DNA of 64,000 nt from Salinicoccus roseus (GCF_003814515.1 NZ_RKQJ01000003.1:62001-126000); one strand, 5' to 3'. Counted from the first letter of the stretch, positions 38,754 through 47,529 are shown. Numbers and translations are program-made. Notes: generated from the sequence alone by a model not told the origin.

Positions 38754-39650
38754 ATGACACTGGAACTCTCCGGCCTGTCAAAAAGCTTCAACGGACAGGT
38801 TGCAGTAGACGACATCAATCTCAAAGTTCCTGCAGGCAGCATGTACGGATTCCTTGGAGGCAACGGGGCCGGAAAAACGACGACATTCCGTATGATCCTC
38901 GGCCTGCTTCAGCCTTCATCAGGCAGCATCACCTACAACGACAGAAAAATCGACTATAACGTTACGAATGAAATCGGATACCTTCCCGAAGAACGGGGGC
39001 TGCACCCGAAACTGAAGGTCGATGAGCAGATCCGCTATCTCGGGCAGCTGAAGGGCATGTCGAAACGTGATATCGATACGAAGCTCACCGAGTGGCTCGA
39101 GCGGTTTGAAGTGCCAGAGAACCGGAGCAAACGCATTGAAAAACTTTCCAAGGGGAACCAGCAGAAGATCCAGCTGATCGCCTCGATCATTCATGACCCG
39201 AAACTGATCATACTCGATGAACCATTCAGCGGACTCGACCCGGTCAATGTGGAAATCCTCAAGACCGCAGTCAAGGAACTGAACCGGCAGGGGGCGACCA
39301 TCATCTTCAGTACGCACCGCATGGAGCATGTCGAGGAGCTGTGCGAATCACTGTGCATCCTGAATAAGGGAAAACAGGTGGTCAGCGGCAATATCGACCA
39401 GATCAAAAGCGACTTCGGACAGAAGGAGATCATCATCGAAGGCGACCATGACATCGAATTCCTGCGCAACATGCCCGGCGTCCTCGACATGAAGCAGATA
39501 CGCAGGAAAAGCGTCCTCAAGATCGAGGATGAAAAGTATGCAGAGCCGATCTTCAACGAAATCGTCAAGCTCGGCTATTTCAAAAAATTCCAGGTCAACG
39601 AGCCATCCATCAATGACATATTCATTTCGAAGGTGGGACATGAGCTATGA
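38754..39650 (+). CDS. natA: ABC transporter ATPase, NatA-like
   Basis: A 298-residue ATPase with Walker A GGNGAGKTT, signature LSKGNQQK, Walker B LIILDEPFSGLDP and a C-terminal DUF4162 region (from about residue 215). The LSKGNQQK signature and DUF4162 tail are typical of NatA, the ATPase of a sodium-exporting ABC-2 system. Start at 38754 follows GGAGG by eight bases. The stop overlaps the start of the permease gene. Sodium export suits a salt-adapted host, but drug or peptide export cannot be excluded. Confidence 0.85.
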   Translation: MTLELSGLSKSFNGQVAVDDINLKVPAGSMYGFLGGNGAGKTTTFRMILGLLQPSSGSITYNDRKIDYNVTNEIGYLPEERGLHPKLKVDEQIRYLGQLKGMSKRDIDTKLTEWLERFEVPENRSKRIEKLSKGNQQKIQLIASIIHDPKLIILDEPFSGLDPVNVEILKTAVKELNRQGATIIFSTHRMEHVEELCESLCILNKGKQVVSGNIDQIKSDFGQKEIIIEGDHDIEFLRNMPGVLDMKQIRRKSVLKIEDEKYAEPIFNEIVKLGYFKKFQVNEPSINDIFISKVGHEL

Positions 39651-40888
39651 GTAAATTCCTCGCAACCTTTTCACAGACCTACCTGTCCAAAGTACGCGCC
39701 AAATCATTCATGATCAGCACCGCAATCATCGTCCTGCTGATCTTCGTCGGGGCGAACTTCGACAAGATCATCAATATCTTCGATTCGTCCGAAGAAATCA
39801 CCACACTCAATGTCGAAAGCGACGATGCGTTCTACGCCCAGTTCGAGGCGGTGATGGAACCGATCGAGCCGGATTTCGACATTGCACAGAACGACGGGGA
39901 GATCGGTGATACCGGGGCGTTGTTGAGAGTGGACGGAATGGAACCCCTCGCTGTGACGCTTGAAGCCGACCAGGAGATTCCCGGCAGCCAGATGAACGAC
40001 ATCGAGACGGCCCTCGGCCAGGTGCAGCGCATGAATACCATCCAATCCCTGAACCTGACACAGGCGGAGGCGGAGCGTCTGAATGCATCACCGGACATCA
40101 CCTATGACATCGCCGGCCAGGACGGCGGAGACGGGGAAGCTTCAGAAAGTGCAGCGGAAGGCGGCGAGATGTCTGACATCAACCCGCTGAATACGGTCGT
40201 ATTCTATGTAACGGTCATCGTCATGTTCTTCATCATCATCAACTATGCAAGCCAGATCGGGACTGAAGTCGCCATGGAGAAGACGTCGCGGGTCATCGAG
40301 ATGATCGTCTCGAGCGTGGCACCGGTCACGCACCTGCTGGCCAAGATCAGCGCGATGATTTCAGTCAGCCTGACGCAGCTCGCCATCTTCATCGTTGCGA
40401 TCCTCATTGCGATACAGCTTTTCGATTTCAGTGAAATCATCAGCGATTTCGGCCTTGAGGCAAATGACCAGACGGTCACCATGATCATCTACTCGGTCAT
40501 CTTCCTGATCCTCGGACTCATCCTCTACTTGTCGATCGCGGCGATGCTCGGTTCATTCATCAGCCGGATGGAGGATCTGCAGCAGGCACTGCTGCCGGTG
40601 ACCATGTTCTCGCTCATCGGTTTCTACATTGCCATCTTCAACATCTGGGGCAGCGCGGACAGTCTCCTGGTCAGAATATCCAGCTACTTCCCGCTCTTCA
40701 CTCCATTCGTCATGCCGCTCCGTGCGATGCATGAGGAAACGGGACAGGCACCGCTCCTGATCGGAGTCGCCATACTACTCGTATCGATCATACTGGCCAT
40801 ACTGCTTGCAGCAAGCATCTACCGCAACAGTGTGCTGTCGACATCGAACGGCATCTTCAAGAACCTGAAGCGTATAAAAAAGGAATAG
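39647..40888 (+). CDS. natB: ABC-2 permease, NatB-like
   Basis: A 413-residue ABC-2 type permease: one N-terminal helix (about residues 20-40), a large extracytoplasmic domain rich in Asp and Glu (about 45-180), then five to six helices. The motif EVAMEKTSRVIEMIVSSV in the first cytoplasmic loop is the NatB/YhaP hallmark. Its ATG overlaps the natA stop as ATGA. The acidic loop could reflect high external salt. A perfect palindromic terminator follows. Confidence 0.85.
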   Translation: MSKFLATFSQTYLSKVRAKSFMISTAIIVLLIFVGANFDKIINIFDSSEEITTLNVESDDAFYAQFEAVMEPIEPDFDIAQNDGEIGDTGALLRVDGMEPLAVTLEADQEIPGSQMNDIETALGQVQRMNTIQSLNLTQAEAERLNASPDITYDIAGQDGGDGEASESAAEGGEMSDINPLNTVVFYVTVIVMFFIIINYASQIGTEVAMEKTSRVIEMIVSSVAPVTHLLAKISAMISVSLTQLAIFIVAILIAIQLFDFSEIISDFGLEANDQTVTMIIYSVIFLILGLILYLSIAAMLGSFISRMEDLQQALLPVTMFSLIGFYIAIFNIWGSADSLLVRISSYFPLFTPFVMPLRAMHEETGQAPLLIGVAILLVSIILAILLAASIYRNSVLSTSNGIFKNLKRIKKE

Positions 40889-40899
40889 CAGCGTCATTC

Positions 40900-40933
40900 A
40901 AAAGGCATGTCCACCCGGGTGGACATGCCTTTT
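40900..40933. terminator. bidirectional terminator
   Basis: AAAAGGCATGTCCACCC is followed at once by its exact complement, a 34-base palindrome with T and A runs, between convergent natB and msrA. Confidence 0.9.
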
Positions 40934-41608
40934 TTACCATTTCATATGCTTGAGCTTCTGCTTCAGCTGTTCCCTCGCTTCAGGCCGGATGGGCCAGCCG
41001 GAAATTTCCTCCAGCAGTGCATCCCGGTTTCCGAAGCCTTTCACGAAACCGTTCAGACGGGCTGCGAAAATGGAATCCGTCAGTATTGACGGTTCAGGGG
41101 CCATATCCTCAAGCTGGCCGAGCGCACCCGGATAGCGTTTCAGATAATATTTCTGATGGCGTTCTTCCGCCAGGGTGAACCCTTCAAACGGCGCAATCTC
41201 GGTTTCTATTGAGAAGCCGAGTTCAGCCTCCATCTCTCCTTTGACCTTCTCCACTGCAGCTTCCTGATTTTCGTCATGAAAATGCAGCAGCGAGATGTAC
41301 TGGCGTCCCCTGTAGGCATCCCGGTTTGGATAATGGTTGCGCCAGAAGTGGCGCAGGATCCCCTCGTAGGAAATGAGGGACGGATCGAAGTCCACTTCGA
41401 TGGTCTCGGTGTGGTCCCCCATCTCCTTGTATGTCGGATTTCCCGTCGTTCCGCCCGCGTAGCCGGTGCGTGTCCGGATGACACCCGGCAGCGCACCGAA
41501 GCGTGCATCCGGACCCCAGAAGCACCCCATGCCGAAGGTTGCGGTTTCACAAGGTGATGATGCGAGATCCGCTTCCAACTCCGGCAGCTGATGGTTTTGT
41601 ACAGTCAT
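40934..41608 (-). CDS. msrA: peptide methionine sulfoxide reductase A
   Basis: Repairs methionine-S-sulfoxide. The catalytic motif GCFWG places the sulfenic-acid cysteine at Cys29. The only other cysteine is Cys20, so the usual C-terminal resolving cysteines are absent. The common QYRS and HAE motifs read QYIS and HTE, marking a divergent clade. The length of 224 residues includes a C-terminal extension ending KLKHMKW. It lies 28 bases after nagB, at the end of a pcp-nagB-msrA unit. Confidence 0.87.
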   Translation of the reverse strand: MTVQNHQLPELEADLASSPCETATFGMGCFWGPDARFGALPGVIRTRTGYAGGTTGNPTYKEMGDHTETIEVDFDPSLISYEGILRHFWRNHYPNRDAYRGRQYISLLHFHDENQEAAVEKVKGEMEAELGFSIETEIAPFEGFTLAEERHQKYYLKRYPGALGQLEDMAPEPSILTDSIFAARLNGFVKGFGNRDALLEEISGWPIRPEAREQLKQKLKHMKW

Positions 41609-41636
41609 CCTTAAAACCTCCCGTCTCGGGATCTGG

Positions 41637-42362
41637 TCATCCCTCTCTTAATGCCTTCCTGTCGGCGATGACGGTCACATCGTGATGCCGCTGCAGTATG
41701 GATGCCGGAAGCGACTCATCCACTTCCCCTTCCATCATTGCGGTGATGGCATCCGCCTTCTCTTCACCGGAAGCCATCATGACGATGGATTTCGCATTCA
41801 TGATGGTGCTGAGTCCCATCGAAATGGCCTGCTTCGGCACTTCATCGACCGTATCGAAGAATCTTGCATTGTCATTTACAGTCGTTTCCGTCAGATCGAC
41901 GACATGTGTCTCCGAGTCGAAGGCAGTCCCCGGCTCATTGAATGCAATGTGTCCATTTCTGCCGATACCGAGAACTTGGAGGTCGACACCTCCAAGTTCT
42001 TCAATCAGCTTTTCATACTCCGCCACTTCATCTTCGAGGTTTTCCGCCGCACCATTCGGCAGGAAAGTATGGTTCTTCGGAATGTCGACCCGGTCGAAGA
42101 ATATCCTGTTCATATACTGGTGGTAGCTCTGCGGATGGTCTGCATCAAGTCCGACATATTCATCGAGGTTGACTGTATAGACATGCGAGAGGTCCACCTT
42201 ATTCTTGTTCAGCATATCCACCAGGTAGTCGTACATCTTCTCCGGTGTCGATCCTGTGGCAAGCCCGAGCACCACACGCTCGGACGACGTGATCTTGTCG
42301 AAGACCGCACGTGCCGCCTGCATGCTCATTTCATCATAATTTTCTACATGTACCAATTTCAT
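41637..42362 (-). CDS. nagB: glucosamine-6-phosphate deaminase
   Basis: Converts glucosamine-6-phosphate to fructose-6-phosphate and ammonia, completing the GlcNAc route begun by nagE and nagA. Motifs ATGSTPEKMY, the active-site DEYVGLD and GIGRNGHIAFNEPG are intact. The 241-residue length is that of the short, non-allosteric Gram-positive form. Here it is separated from nagEA and sits between pcp and msrA. Confidence 0.95.
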   Translation of the reverse strand: MKLVHVENYDEMSMQAARAVFDKITSSERVVLGLATGSTPEKMYDYLVDMLNKNKVDLSHVYTVNLDEYVGLDADHPQSYHQYMNRIFFDRVDIPKNHTFLPNGAAENLEDEVAEYEKLIEELGGVDLQVLGIGRNGHIAFNEPGTAFDSETHVVDLTETTVNDNARFFDTVDEVPKQAISMGLSTIMNAKSIVMMASGEEKADAITAMMEGEVDESLPASILQRHHDVTVIADRKALREG

Positions 42363-42390
42363 TGCTCTTCTCCTTCTCTGAACATTCTTG

Positions 42391-42987
42391 TCATATATTG
42401 CCCAATATGATGCCTACTGCCTTGTTTATATCATCCTGGGACCAGCTCGAAACATTGAGCTCCGTTCCGATTTCGTGATGGGCAGGCACATGGATGAAGC
42501 CGGCCGGGGTGGACTTCCCCGACTGCCTTATATGATTCAATGATGTATACATCAGATTGTTGCAGAGGTACGTCCCTGCAGAATTTGAAATCCTTGCCGG
42601 TACATGGTTCGCCTTCAAAGCCTTCTCCAGACGCTTGATCGGCAGCGTCGAGAATAATCCATCCGGCCCCGAGTCGTCTATCTTCTCACCATCCGGGGTG
42701 AAGCCTTCGTTGTCCGTCCGCCCGTCAATGCAGTTGATGGCGATGCGTTCGATATCTATCGTATGCCTGCCGCCTGCAAGCCCGAGGTTGACTACAACAT
42801 CCGGCTTCAAAGCATCGATGTCCGATGTGATCAGTTCGTTGATCTGGTCGAACGCAACCGGATAGACCCGGCCGGTGACCCGGTAGTCCCCGATGACCTC
42901 TCCGTCGAACATCTTCACAGCAGCTGCAGTCGGGTTCTCCCTGAACTGCAGAAAGGGTTCGAATCCCGTCAACAGCAATGTCTTCAT
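42391..42987 (-). CDS. pcp: pyroglutamyl peptidase I
   Basis: A cytosolic C15 cysteine peptidase that removes N-terminal pyroglutamate (5-oxoproline) from peptides. The catalytic triad is visible: Glu80 in DIERIAIN, Cys142 in AGTYLCNN and His166 in FIHVPAH. Length 198 residues. The 5-oxoproline it releases can be opened to glutamate by the pxpABC products encoded 4-8 kb away. It leads pcp-nagB-msrA, with a probable promoter just after the terminator of the oligopeptide-binding lipoprotein. Confidence 0.93.
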   Translation of the reverse strand: MKTLLLTGFEPFLQFRENPTAAAVKMFDGEVIGDYRVTGRVYPVAFDQINELITSDIDALKPDVVVNLGLAGGRHTIDIERIAINCIDGRTDNEGFTPDGEKIDDSGPDGLFSTLPIKRLEKALKANHVPARISNSAGTYLCNNLMYTSLNHIRQSGKSTPAGFIHVPAHHEIGTELNVSSWSQDDINKAVGIILGNI

Positions 42988-43034
42988 GCAATCATCCTTT
43001 CAAGAATCATATGTCACTACACTATACCAGATTA

Positions 43035-43066
43035 TAATAAAAGCTCCCATCTAAACGATGGGAGCA
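43035..43066 (-). terminator. terminator of the oligopeptide-binding gene
   Basis: GCTCCCATC and GATGGGAGC pair around a five-base loop, followed by TTTTATTAT on the minus strand, six bases after the stop. Confidence 0.88.
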
Positions 43067-43071
43067 GAATG

Positions 43072-44640
43072 TCATTCCAATTCCTTCAGATACGGGAAGC
43101 TGCTCGGGTACTGGAAGTAGCCGTCCAGCTCATCATTGATCCCGGCAAGCAGCACCGAATGGTAGATCGGCACGAGTGGTGCCTCATCGATGATGATCTG
43201 CTGCGCTTCAGCATACTGCTGCATGCGTGCCGCCTCATCCGTCTCCGTCCGTGCAGCATCCAGCAACTGGTCCACTTCATCATTCGAATACCGTGTCCGG
43301 TTCCCTGGTGCGCCATGGTTGTCGGAATGGAACATCGGATAGAGCCCGTAGTCCGCATCAAGCGTCACCGTGCCCCAGCTGCCCATGAACATGTCATGCT
43401 GGCCATTGGCGGTATATTCCTGATAGGCACCGGATTCCATCTGACGGATTTCAAGCGTGATGCCGAGGTCGGAGAGCTCTTCCTGAATGAACGTTGCGAT
43501 ATCGGCAGTCGTCCGGTCACGCACGATGATTTCAGCCGTAAACCCATCGCCGTAGCCGTTCTCCTCAAGCAGTGCCTGTGCGGCTTCCTTATCGTACTCG
43601 ATTGGATCGAGATCGTCACTGTAGCCCTTCACTGTCGGGTTCAGGGGTGTCTCTGCCACAGCCGGTATGCCTTCCAGCATCTCGTTGATGATGGCCTCCT
43701 TGTCGATTGACATCGCAATCGCCTGCCTTACCACCGGGTCGTCGAATGGCTCTTTTTCAAGATTGAAGCCGAGATACGACATGCTTGCGCTCTCATGCTG
43801 CTCGACCCGTGTACCGTCGGCACCGTCGATCTGTGCCACGTCACTCGGATTCACCGGATAGATGAGATCCGCGTCGCCTGTCGAGAGTTCCGCAATACGC
43901 GTACCGTCTTCAGGCACCGCCTTGAAGGTCACGGAAGACGGATTTGCCGGTTCGCTCCAGTAGTCCTCGTTGCGGCTCAATGTGATGTGGTCGCCCTCTA
44001 CGATCTCCTCGAACTTGAAGAAGCCCGTGCCTACCGGATTGGCATTGACTTCAGTCAGCGGATCTCCACCTGATTCCATGCCTTCATAGTCGCTGTCGAT
44101 GACTTCCTTACTGATCATATGGCCACCCGGATGAGCCAGGTGCGCAGGCAGTGCTGCAAACGGCCCTTTCGTATGTATATTCACAGTGTAGTCATCCACC
44201 ACTTCCACTTCATCGATTTCTGTAAACAGGAATTCAAGCGGTGCCCCGACTTCCGGGTCACGCACACGATCCAGATTCGCCTTGACCACTTCAGCATTGA
44301 ACGGACTGCCGTCGTGGAATGTCACATCTTCACGCAGTTTGAATTCCCACGTCGTATCATCCAGCTGCTCGTAGGATTCCGCCAGTCCCGGTTCGAGTTC
44401 CAGGTCCTGGTTCAGTTTCACCAGCGTTTCGTATATGTTGATCATTACATACAGCGAATAGCCATCATTCGCCGCATGGGGATCCAGTGAATTCGGCAAT
44501 GCCTGCAGGCTGAAGGCAATGTCCTCACCTGAGGATTCAGACGCTCCCGTTTCCTCCGTGTCCTCTTCGACGTTGCTGTCGTCCGTACATCCCGCCAATG
44601 CCAGGATGCATATGAATAAAAACAGATATAATTTTTTCAT
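43072..44640 (-). CDS. family 5 peptide/oligopeptide ABC transporter binding lipoprotein
   Basis: A 522-residue extracytoplasmic solute-binding protein family 5 lipoprotein, with lipobox LAGC (Cys18). The start of the fold, FSLQALPNSLDPHAANDG, and the segment WEFKLREDVTFHDGSPF are typical of DppE/OppA/GsiB proteins. No permease or ATPase is adjacent. Its place between pcp and the 5-oxoproline operon suggests a peptide or pyroglutamyl-peptide ligand, but this is inference. A 7-3-7 palindrome fills its promoter spacer. It has its own terminator. Confidence 0.88.
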   Translation of the reverse strand: MKKLYLFLFICILALAGCTDDSNVEEDTEETGASESSGEDIAFSLQALPNSLDPHAANDGYSLYVMINIYETLVKLNQDLELEPGLAESYEQLDDTTWEFKLREDVTFHDGSPFNAEVVKANLDRVRDPEVGAPLEFLFTEIDEVEVVDDYTVNIHTKGPFAALPAHLAHPGGHMISKEVIDSDYEGMESGGDPLTEVNANPVGTGFFKFEEIVEGDHITLSRNEDYWSEPANPSSVTFKAVPEDGTRIAELSTGDADLIYPVNPSDVAQIDGADGTRVEQHESASMSYLGFNLEKEPFDDPVVRQAIAMSIDKEAIINEMLEGIPAVAETPLNPTVKGYSDDLDPIEYDKEAAQALLEENGYGDGFTAEIIVRDRTTADIATFIQEELSDLGITLEIRQMESGAYQEYTANGQHDMFMGSWGTVTLDADYGLYPMFHSDNHGAPGNRTRYSNDEVDQLLDAARTETDEAARMQQYAEAQQIIIDEAPLVPIYHSVLLAGINDELDGYFQYPSSFPYLKELE

Positions 44641-44663
44641 TTTCCTTCCTCCCTTATTTACTT

Positions 44664-44692
44664 ATTATACCTACATTACATGTAGGAAATAA
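44664..44692 (-). promoter_or_regulatory. promoter with 7-3-7 inverted repeat operator
   Basis: On the minus strand TTATTT (44692-44687) and TATAAT (44669-44664) are 17 bases apart, and the spacer is exactly CCTACAT-GTA-ATGTAGG. The perfect inverted repeat should bind a dimeric repressor; the regulator is unknown and no regulator gene is adjacent. Confidence 0.65.
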
Positions 44693-44699
44693 AGGACAA

Positions 44700-44739
44700 A
44701 TAAAGCGGAATTCCCGCCCATCCGGCTGAAATTCCGCTA
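44700..44739 (-). terminator. terminator of the 5-oxoproline operon
   Basis: AGCGGAATT and AATTCCGCT pair around a 17-base G-rich loop, followed by TTTATTTG on the minus strand. It ends the seven-gene unit from pxpB to the DUF1445 gene. Confidence 0.78.
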
Positions 44740-44754
44740 AAAGTGTAAAACATC

Positions 44755-45525
44755 CTACTTTTTCCTATAATCTTCATTCTTGATATCCGTCACGAACATG
44801 TGCCCTGGATTGTGGGTGATCATGATGGAGGGCCTGGCATTGAGTGCCGCATTCTGCGGCGTGACACCGCATGCCCAGAACACAGGCTCTTCATCAGAAT
44901 CGATATCGATCGGCTCACCGTATTCCGGTGCATTGATGTCACGGATGCCGATTTCAGACGGCTCCCCGTGATGCACCGGGCGGCCGTGCATGTCCGGAAA
45001 CTGTGCAGTCACATCGGATGCCTTTTCAACAAGCTCCCTTTTGAACGGCCGCATGGATACGACGAGTTCCCCACTGAAGATGCCGGCGGGTTCTGTCGGG
45101 ATGTTCGTCCTGTACATGGCGACGTTCTTCTGCTCCTTGATGTGCTTCACTTCAAGTCCCGCTTCAAGCAGCGCCTGTTCAAATGTGAAGCTGCAGCCGA
45201 TGAGGAAGGTCACGAAGTCATCCTGCCAGTACTCTGTGATGTCTGTAACCGTCTCCTTGAGCTTCCCGTCCCTGTATATGTTGTACTTCGGCACATCGGT
45301 ACGGATGTCGGAGCCTTCGGCATAGCTGCTTTCCACTTTGCCATCCTCCATCACCTCGATGACGGGGACGGCCTTCCTGTTCCGCATCGCATAGAGCAGA
45401 AAATCGAATGCATAGGATTTCGGCAGAATGACGATATTGGCCTGCACGTTGTCCCCGGCGGCACCGGATGTCGTCCTGTCGAATGTTCCATTCCTTATCT
45501 TTTCACGCAGTGCTTTTGCTTCCAT
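44755..45525 (-). CDS. DUF1445 putative hydro-lyase (YcsI-like, D-glutamate cyclase family)
   Basis: A 256-residue protein of the DUF1445/YcsI family. The core motifs FLIGCSFTFEQALLEAG and FWACGVTPQNA, each with a conserved cysteine, and HNPGHMFVTD are intact. The family is named putative hydro-lyase. It is also the N-terminal part of mammalian mitochondrial D-glutamate cyclase, which interconverts D-glutamate and 5-oxo-D-proline. It is the last gene of the 5-oxoprolinase operon here, as ycsI is in Bacillus, so a role in 5-oxoproline chemistry is likely but unproven. Confidence 0.85.
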   Translation of the reverse strand: MEAKALREKIRNGTFDRTTSGAAGDNVQANIVILPKSYAFDFLLYAMRNRKAVPVIEVMEDGKVESSYAEGSDIRTDVPKYNIYRDGKLKETVTDITEYWQDDFVTFLIGCSFTFEQALLEAGLEVKHIKEQKNVAMYRTNIPTEPAGIFSGELVVSMRPFKRELVEKASDVTAQFPDMHGRPVHHGEPSEIGIRDINAPEYGEPIDIDSDEEPVFWACGVTPQNAALNARPSIMITHNPGHMFVTDIKNEDYRKK

Positions 45526-45537
45526 GAACTTTCCTCC

Positions 45538-46749
45538 TTATTGGGTCCAGAGGTCCTGCAGACCCTGCAGCGACATGAAGCCGGCAATCAGTGTGATGAC
45601 GACGGCGATGATGCCGAAGATGATCATCCACATCGGATGCTTGTAGTCGCCGACGATCTTCCTGTTCCTCGAGGCGACGAGCACCGCACCCAGCGTCAGC
45701 GGCAGGATGAGTCCGTTGAAGGCCCCTGCAAGAATCAGCAGCACGACCGGACGGCCGACGAATGTAAAGATGATGGTCGAAATGACGATGAATGAGATGA
45801 TGACGATATTGTTGTAGTCATCGAATACACGGTGCAGCGACCTCAGGAATGAGGCGCTCGTGTAGGCGGATCCGATGACCGATGACAGTGCGGCTGCAAC
45901 GAGTACGACACCGAATATCTGCATGCCGATGTCACCGAGCGCAATCTGGAAGACGGACGCCGGCGGATTCTCTGGGTTGAGTGCAACCCCTCCGGAAACC
46001 ACGCCGAGCACAGCCAGGAAGAGCAGCGTACGCATGACCCCTGTCGTGAGTATCCCGAGGTTCGCTGCTGTACTGACGAATCCGAGGTTCTCCTTGCCGG
46101 TCACGCCAGCCTCGATCAGACGGTGGGCGCCGGCGAAGGTGATATAGCCACCGACCGTTCCGCCGACGAGCGTCACCACCGGCAGGAAGAGCGTCATCGG
46201 CTCCTCCGGCATGACTGCCCGGTAGGCCGCTTCACCGTATGGCGGATTGGACCGGATCATGACGAATGCCGTGATGGCGATCATGAGCACACCGAGTATC
46301 TGGATGATGACATCCATCACCGCACGGCCGTTCTTCAGCAGGAAGACGATGATGGCGATGATGCCGGCCATCGCTGCGCCGATCCTCGGATCCCAGCCGA
46401 AGATGGCATTGAACCCGAGGCCGGCGCCGGCGACGTTGCCGATGTTGAAGGCGAAGCCGCCGAGGACGATCAGGAAGGCGATCAGATACCCGAGTCCCGG
46501 GAAGACCTGGTTCGCGACATCCTGCCCCCTTTTGCCGGAGACGCTCAGTATGCGCCAGATGTTCAGCTGGGCGCCGATGTCGATGATGATGGAGGCAAGG
46601 ATCGCGAATGCGAAGCTTGCCAGAAACTGTTCTGTAAATACGCTGGTCTGCGTCAGGAATGCCGGTCCGATGGACGATGTCGCCATCAGGAATATCGCAC
46701 CGAATAGAAGACGCCGCTGCACACCGGTCATTTTTGGTTTTTTGTCCAT
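45538..46749 (-). CDS. non-canonical Nramp-family transporter (YcsG-like)
   Basis: A 403-residue membrane protein with about eleven helices of the Nramp fold. The canonical metal-binding motifs are missing: helix 1 reads SIGPAFLTQT instead of DPGN, and helix 6 reads FAGAHRLIEAG instead of MPHN. It is therefore unlikely to carry manganese or iron by the usual mechanism. It sits 15 bases after pxpA and 12 bases before the DUF1445 gene, like Bacillus ycsG. Uptake of 5-oxoproline or another organic substrate is a reasonable guess. Confidence 0.85.
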   Translation of the reverse strand: MDKKPKMTGVQRRLLFGAIFLMATSSIGPAFLTQTSVFTEQFLASFAFAILASIIIDIGAQLNIWRILSVSGKRGQDVANQVFPGLGYLIAFLIVLGGFAFNIGNVAGAGLGFNAIFGWDPRIGAAMAGIIAIIVFLLKNGRAVMDVIIQILGVLMIAITAFVMIRSNPPYGEAAYRAVMPEEPMTLFLPVVTLVGGTVGGYITFAGAHRLIEAGVTGKENLGFVSTAANLGILTTGVMRTLLFLAVLGVVSGGVALNPENPPASVFQIALGDIGMQIFGVVLVAAALSSVIGSAYTSASFLRSLHRVFDDYNNIVIISFIVISTIIFTFVGRPVVLLILAGAFNGLILPLTLGAVLVASRNRKIVGDYKHPMWMIIFGIIAVVITLIAGFMSLQGLQDLWTQ

Positions 46750-46764
46750 ATTCCCAAGTCCCCT

Positions 46765-47529
46765 CTACATTGTTTGTATGGTAATGTCTTCTTTCCCGAG
46801 CGCACTTCTGATTTCCCGGACGAATTCCAGGGCTTTCGGTCCATCCCCATGGACGCATATGCTGTCGGCTTTTATATCGATGTCACGGCCGTTGATGCTC
46901 TCGACCTTTCCTTCCTTTACCATGCGGACGACGCGGTCGACAGCCTGCTTCGTATCCGTCACCATGGCGCCCTCCTTCTTCCGGCTGACGAGCGTCCCGT
47001 CATCCTCATAGGCGCGGTCGGCGAACACTTCGTGGCGCACTTCGAGGCCTGCCGCTTCCCCGGCACGCACCAGGTTCTGATTGGACAGCCCCATCAGCTT
47101 GAGTTCCGGATTGTAGTCCTTGACTGCTTCAGCAATGGTCCGGGCCAGTTCCGCGTCCTTGAATGTGGCATTATACAGTGCACCATGCGGTTTGACGTGG
47201 TTCATCCGGACCCCCTCGACCCGGCAGAAACCGTCGAGGGCACCGAGCTGGTAGAACATCATGCTCCTGACCTCTGCCATCGACATATCCATATACCGCC
47301 TGCCGAAGCCCATGAGGTCCGGGAATCCCGGATGGGCGCCGACACCCGTCGACCCGCTCTCCCTGATCATCCGGATGGTTTCAAGCATGACCGACGGGTC
47401 TGCCGCGTGGAATCCACAGGCGACGTTCGCCGAAGAGATCAGCGGGATGATCTCTTCGTCATTGCCGATCGTATAGTTGCCGTAGCTCTCCCCAAGATCT
47501 GCATTCAAATCTACTGTGTACATGGTCAT
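46765..47529 (-). CDS. pxpA: 5-oxoprolinase subunit A (LamB/YcsF family)
   Basis: With PxpB and PxpC it forms the ATP-dependent prokaryotic 5-oxoprolinase that opens pyroglutamate to L-glutamate. The N-terminus VDLNADLGESYG, then SSANVACGFHA and GVGAHPGFPD are the family hallmarks. Length 254 residues. The start overlaps the accC stop as ATGA, placing it firmly in the pxpBC-accBC-pxpA operon. Confidence 0.93.
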   Translation of the reverse strand: MTMYTVDLNADLGESYGNYTIGNDEEIIPLISSANVACGFHAADPSVMLETIRMIRESGSTGVGAHPGFPDLMGFGRRYMDMSMAEVRSMMFYQLGALDGFCRVEGVRMNHVKPHGALYNATFKDAELARTIAEAVKDYNPELKLMGLSNQNLVRAGEAAGLEVRHEVFADRAYEDDGTLVSRKKEGAMVTDTKQAVDRVVRMVKEGKVESINGRDIDIKADSICVHGDGPKALEFVREIRSALGKEDITIQTM

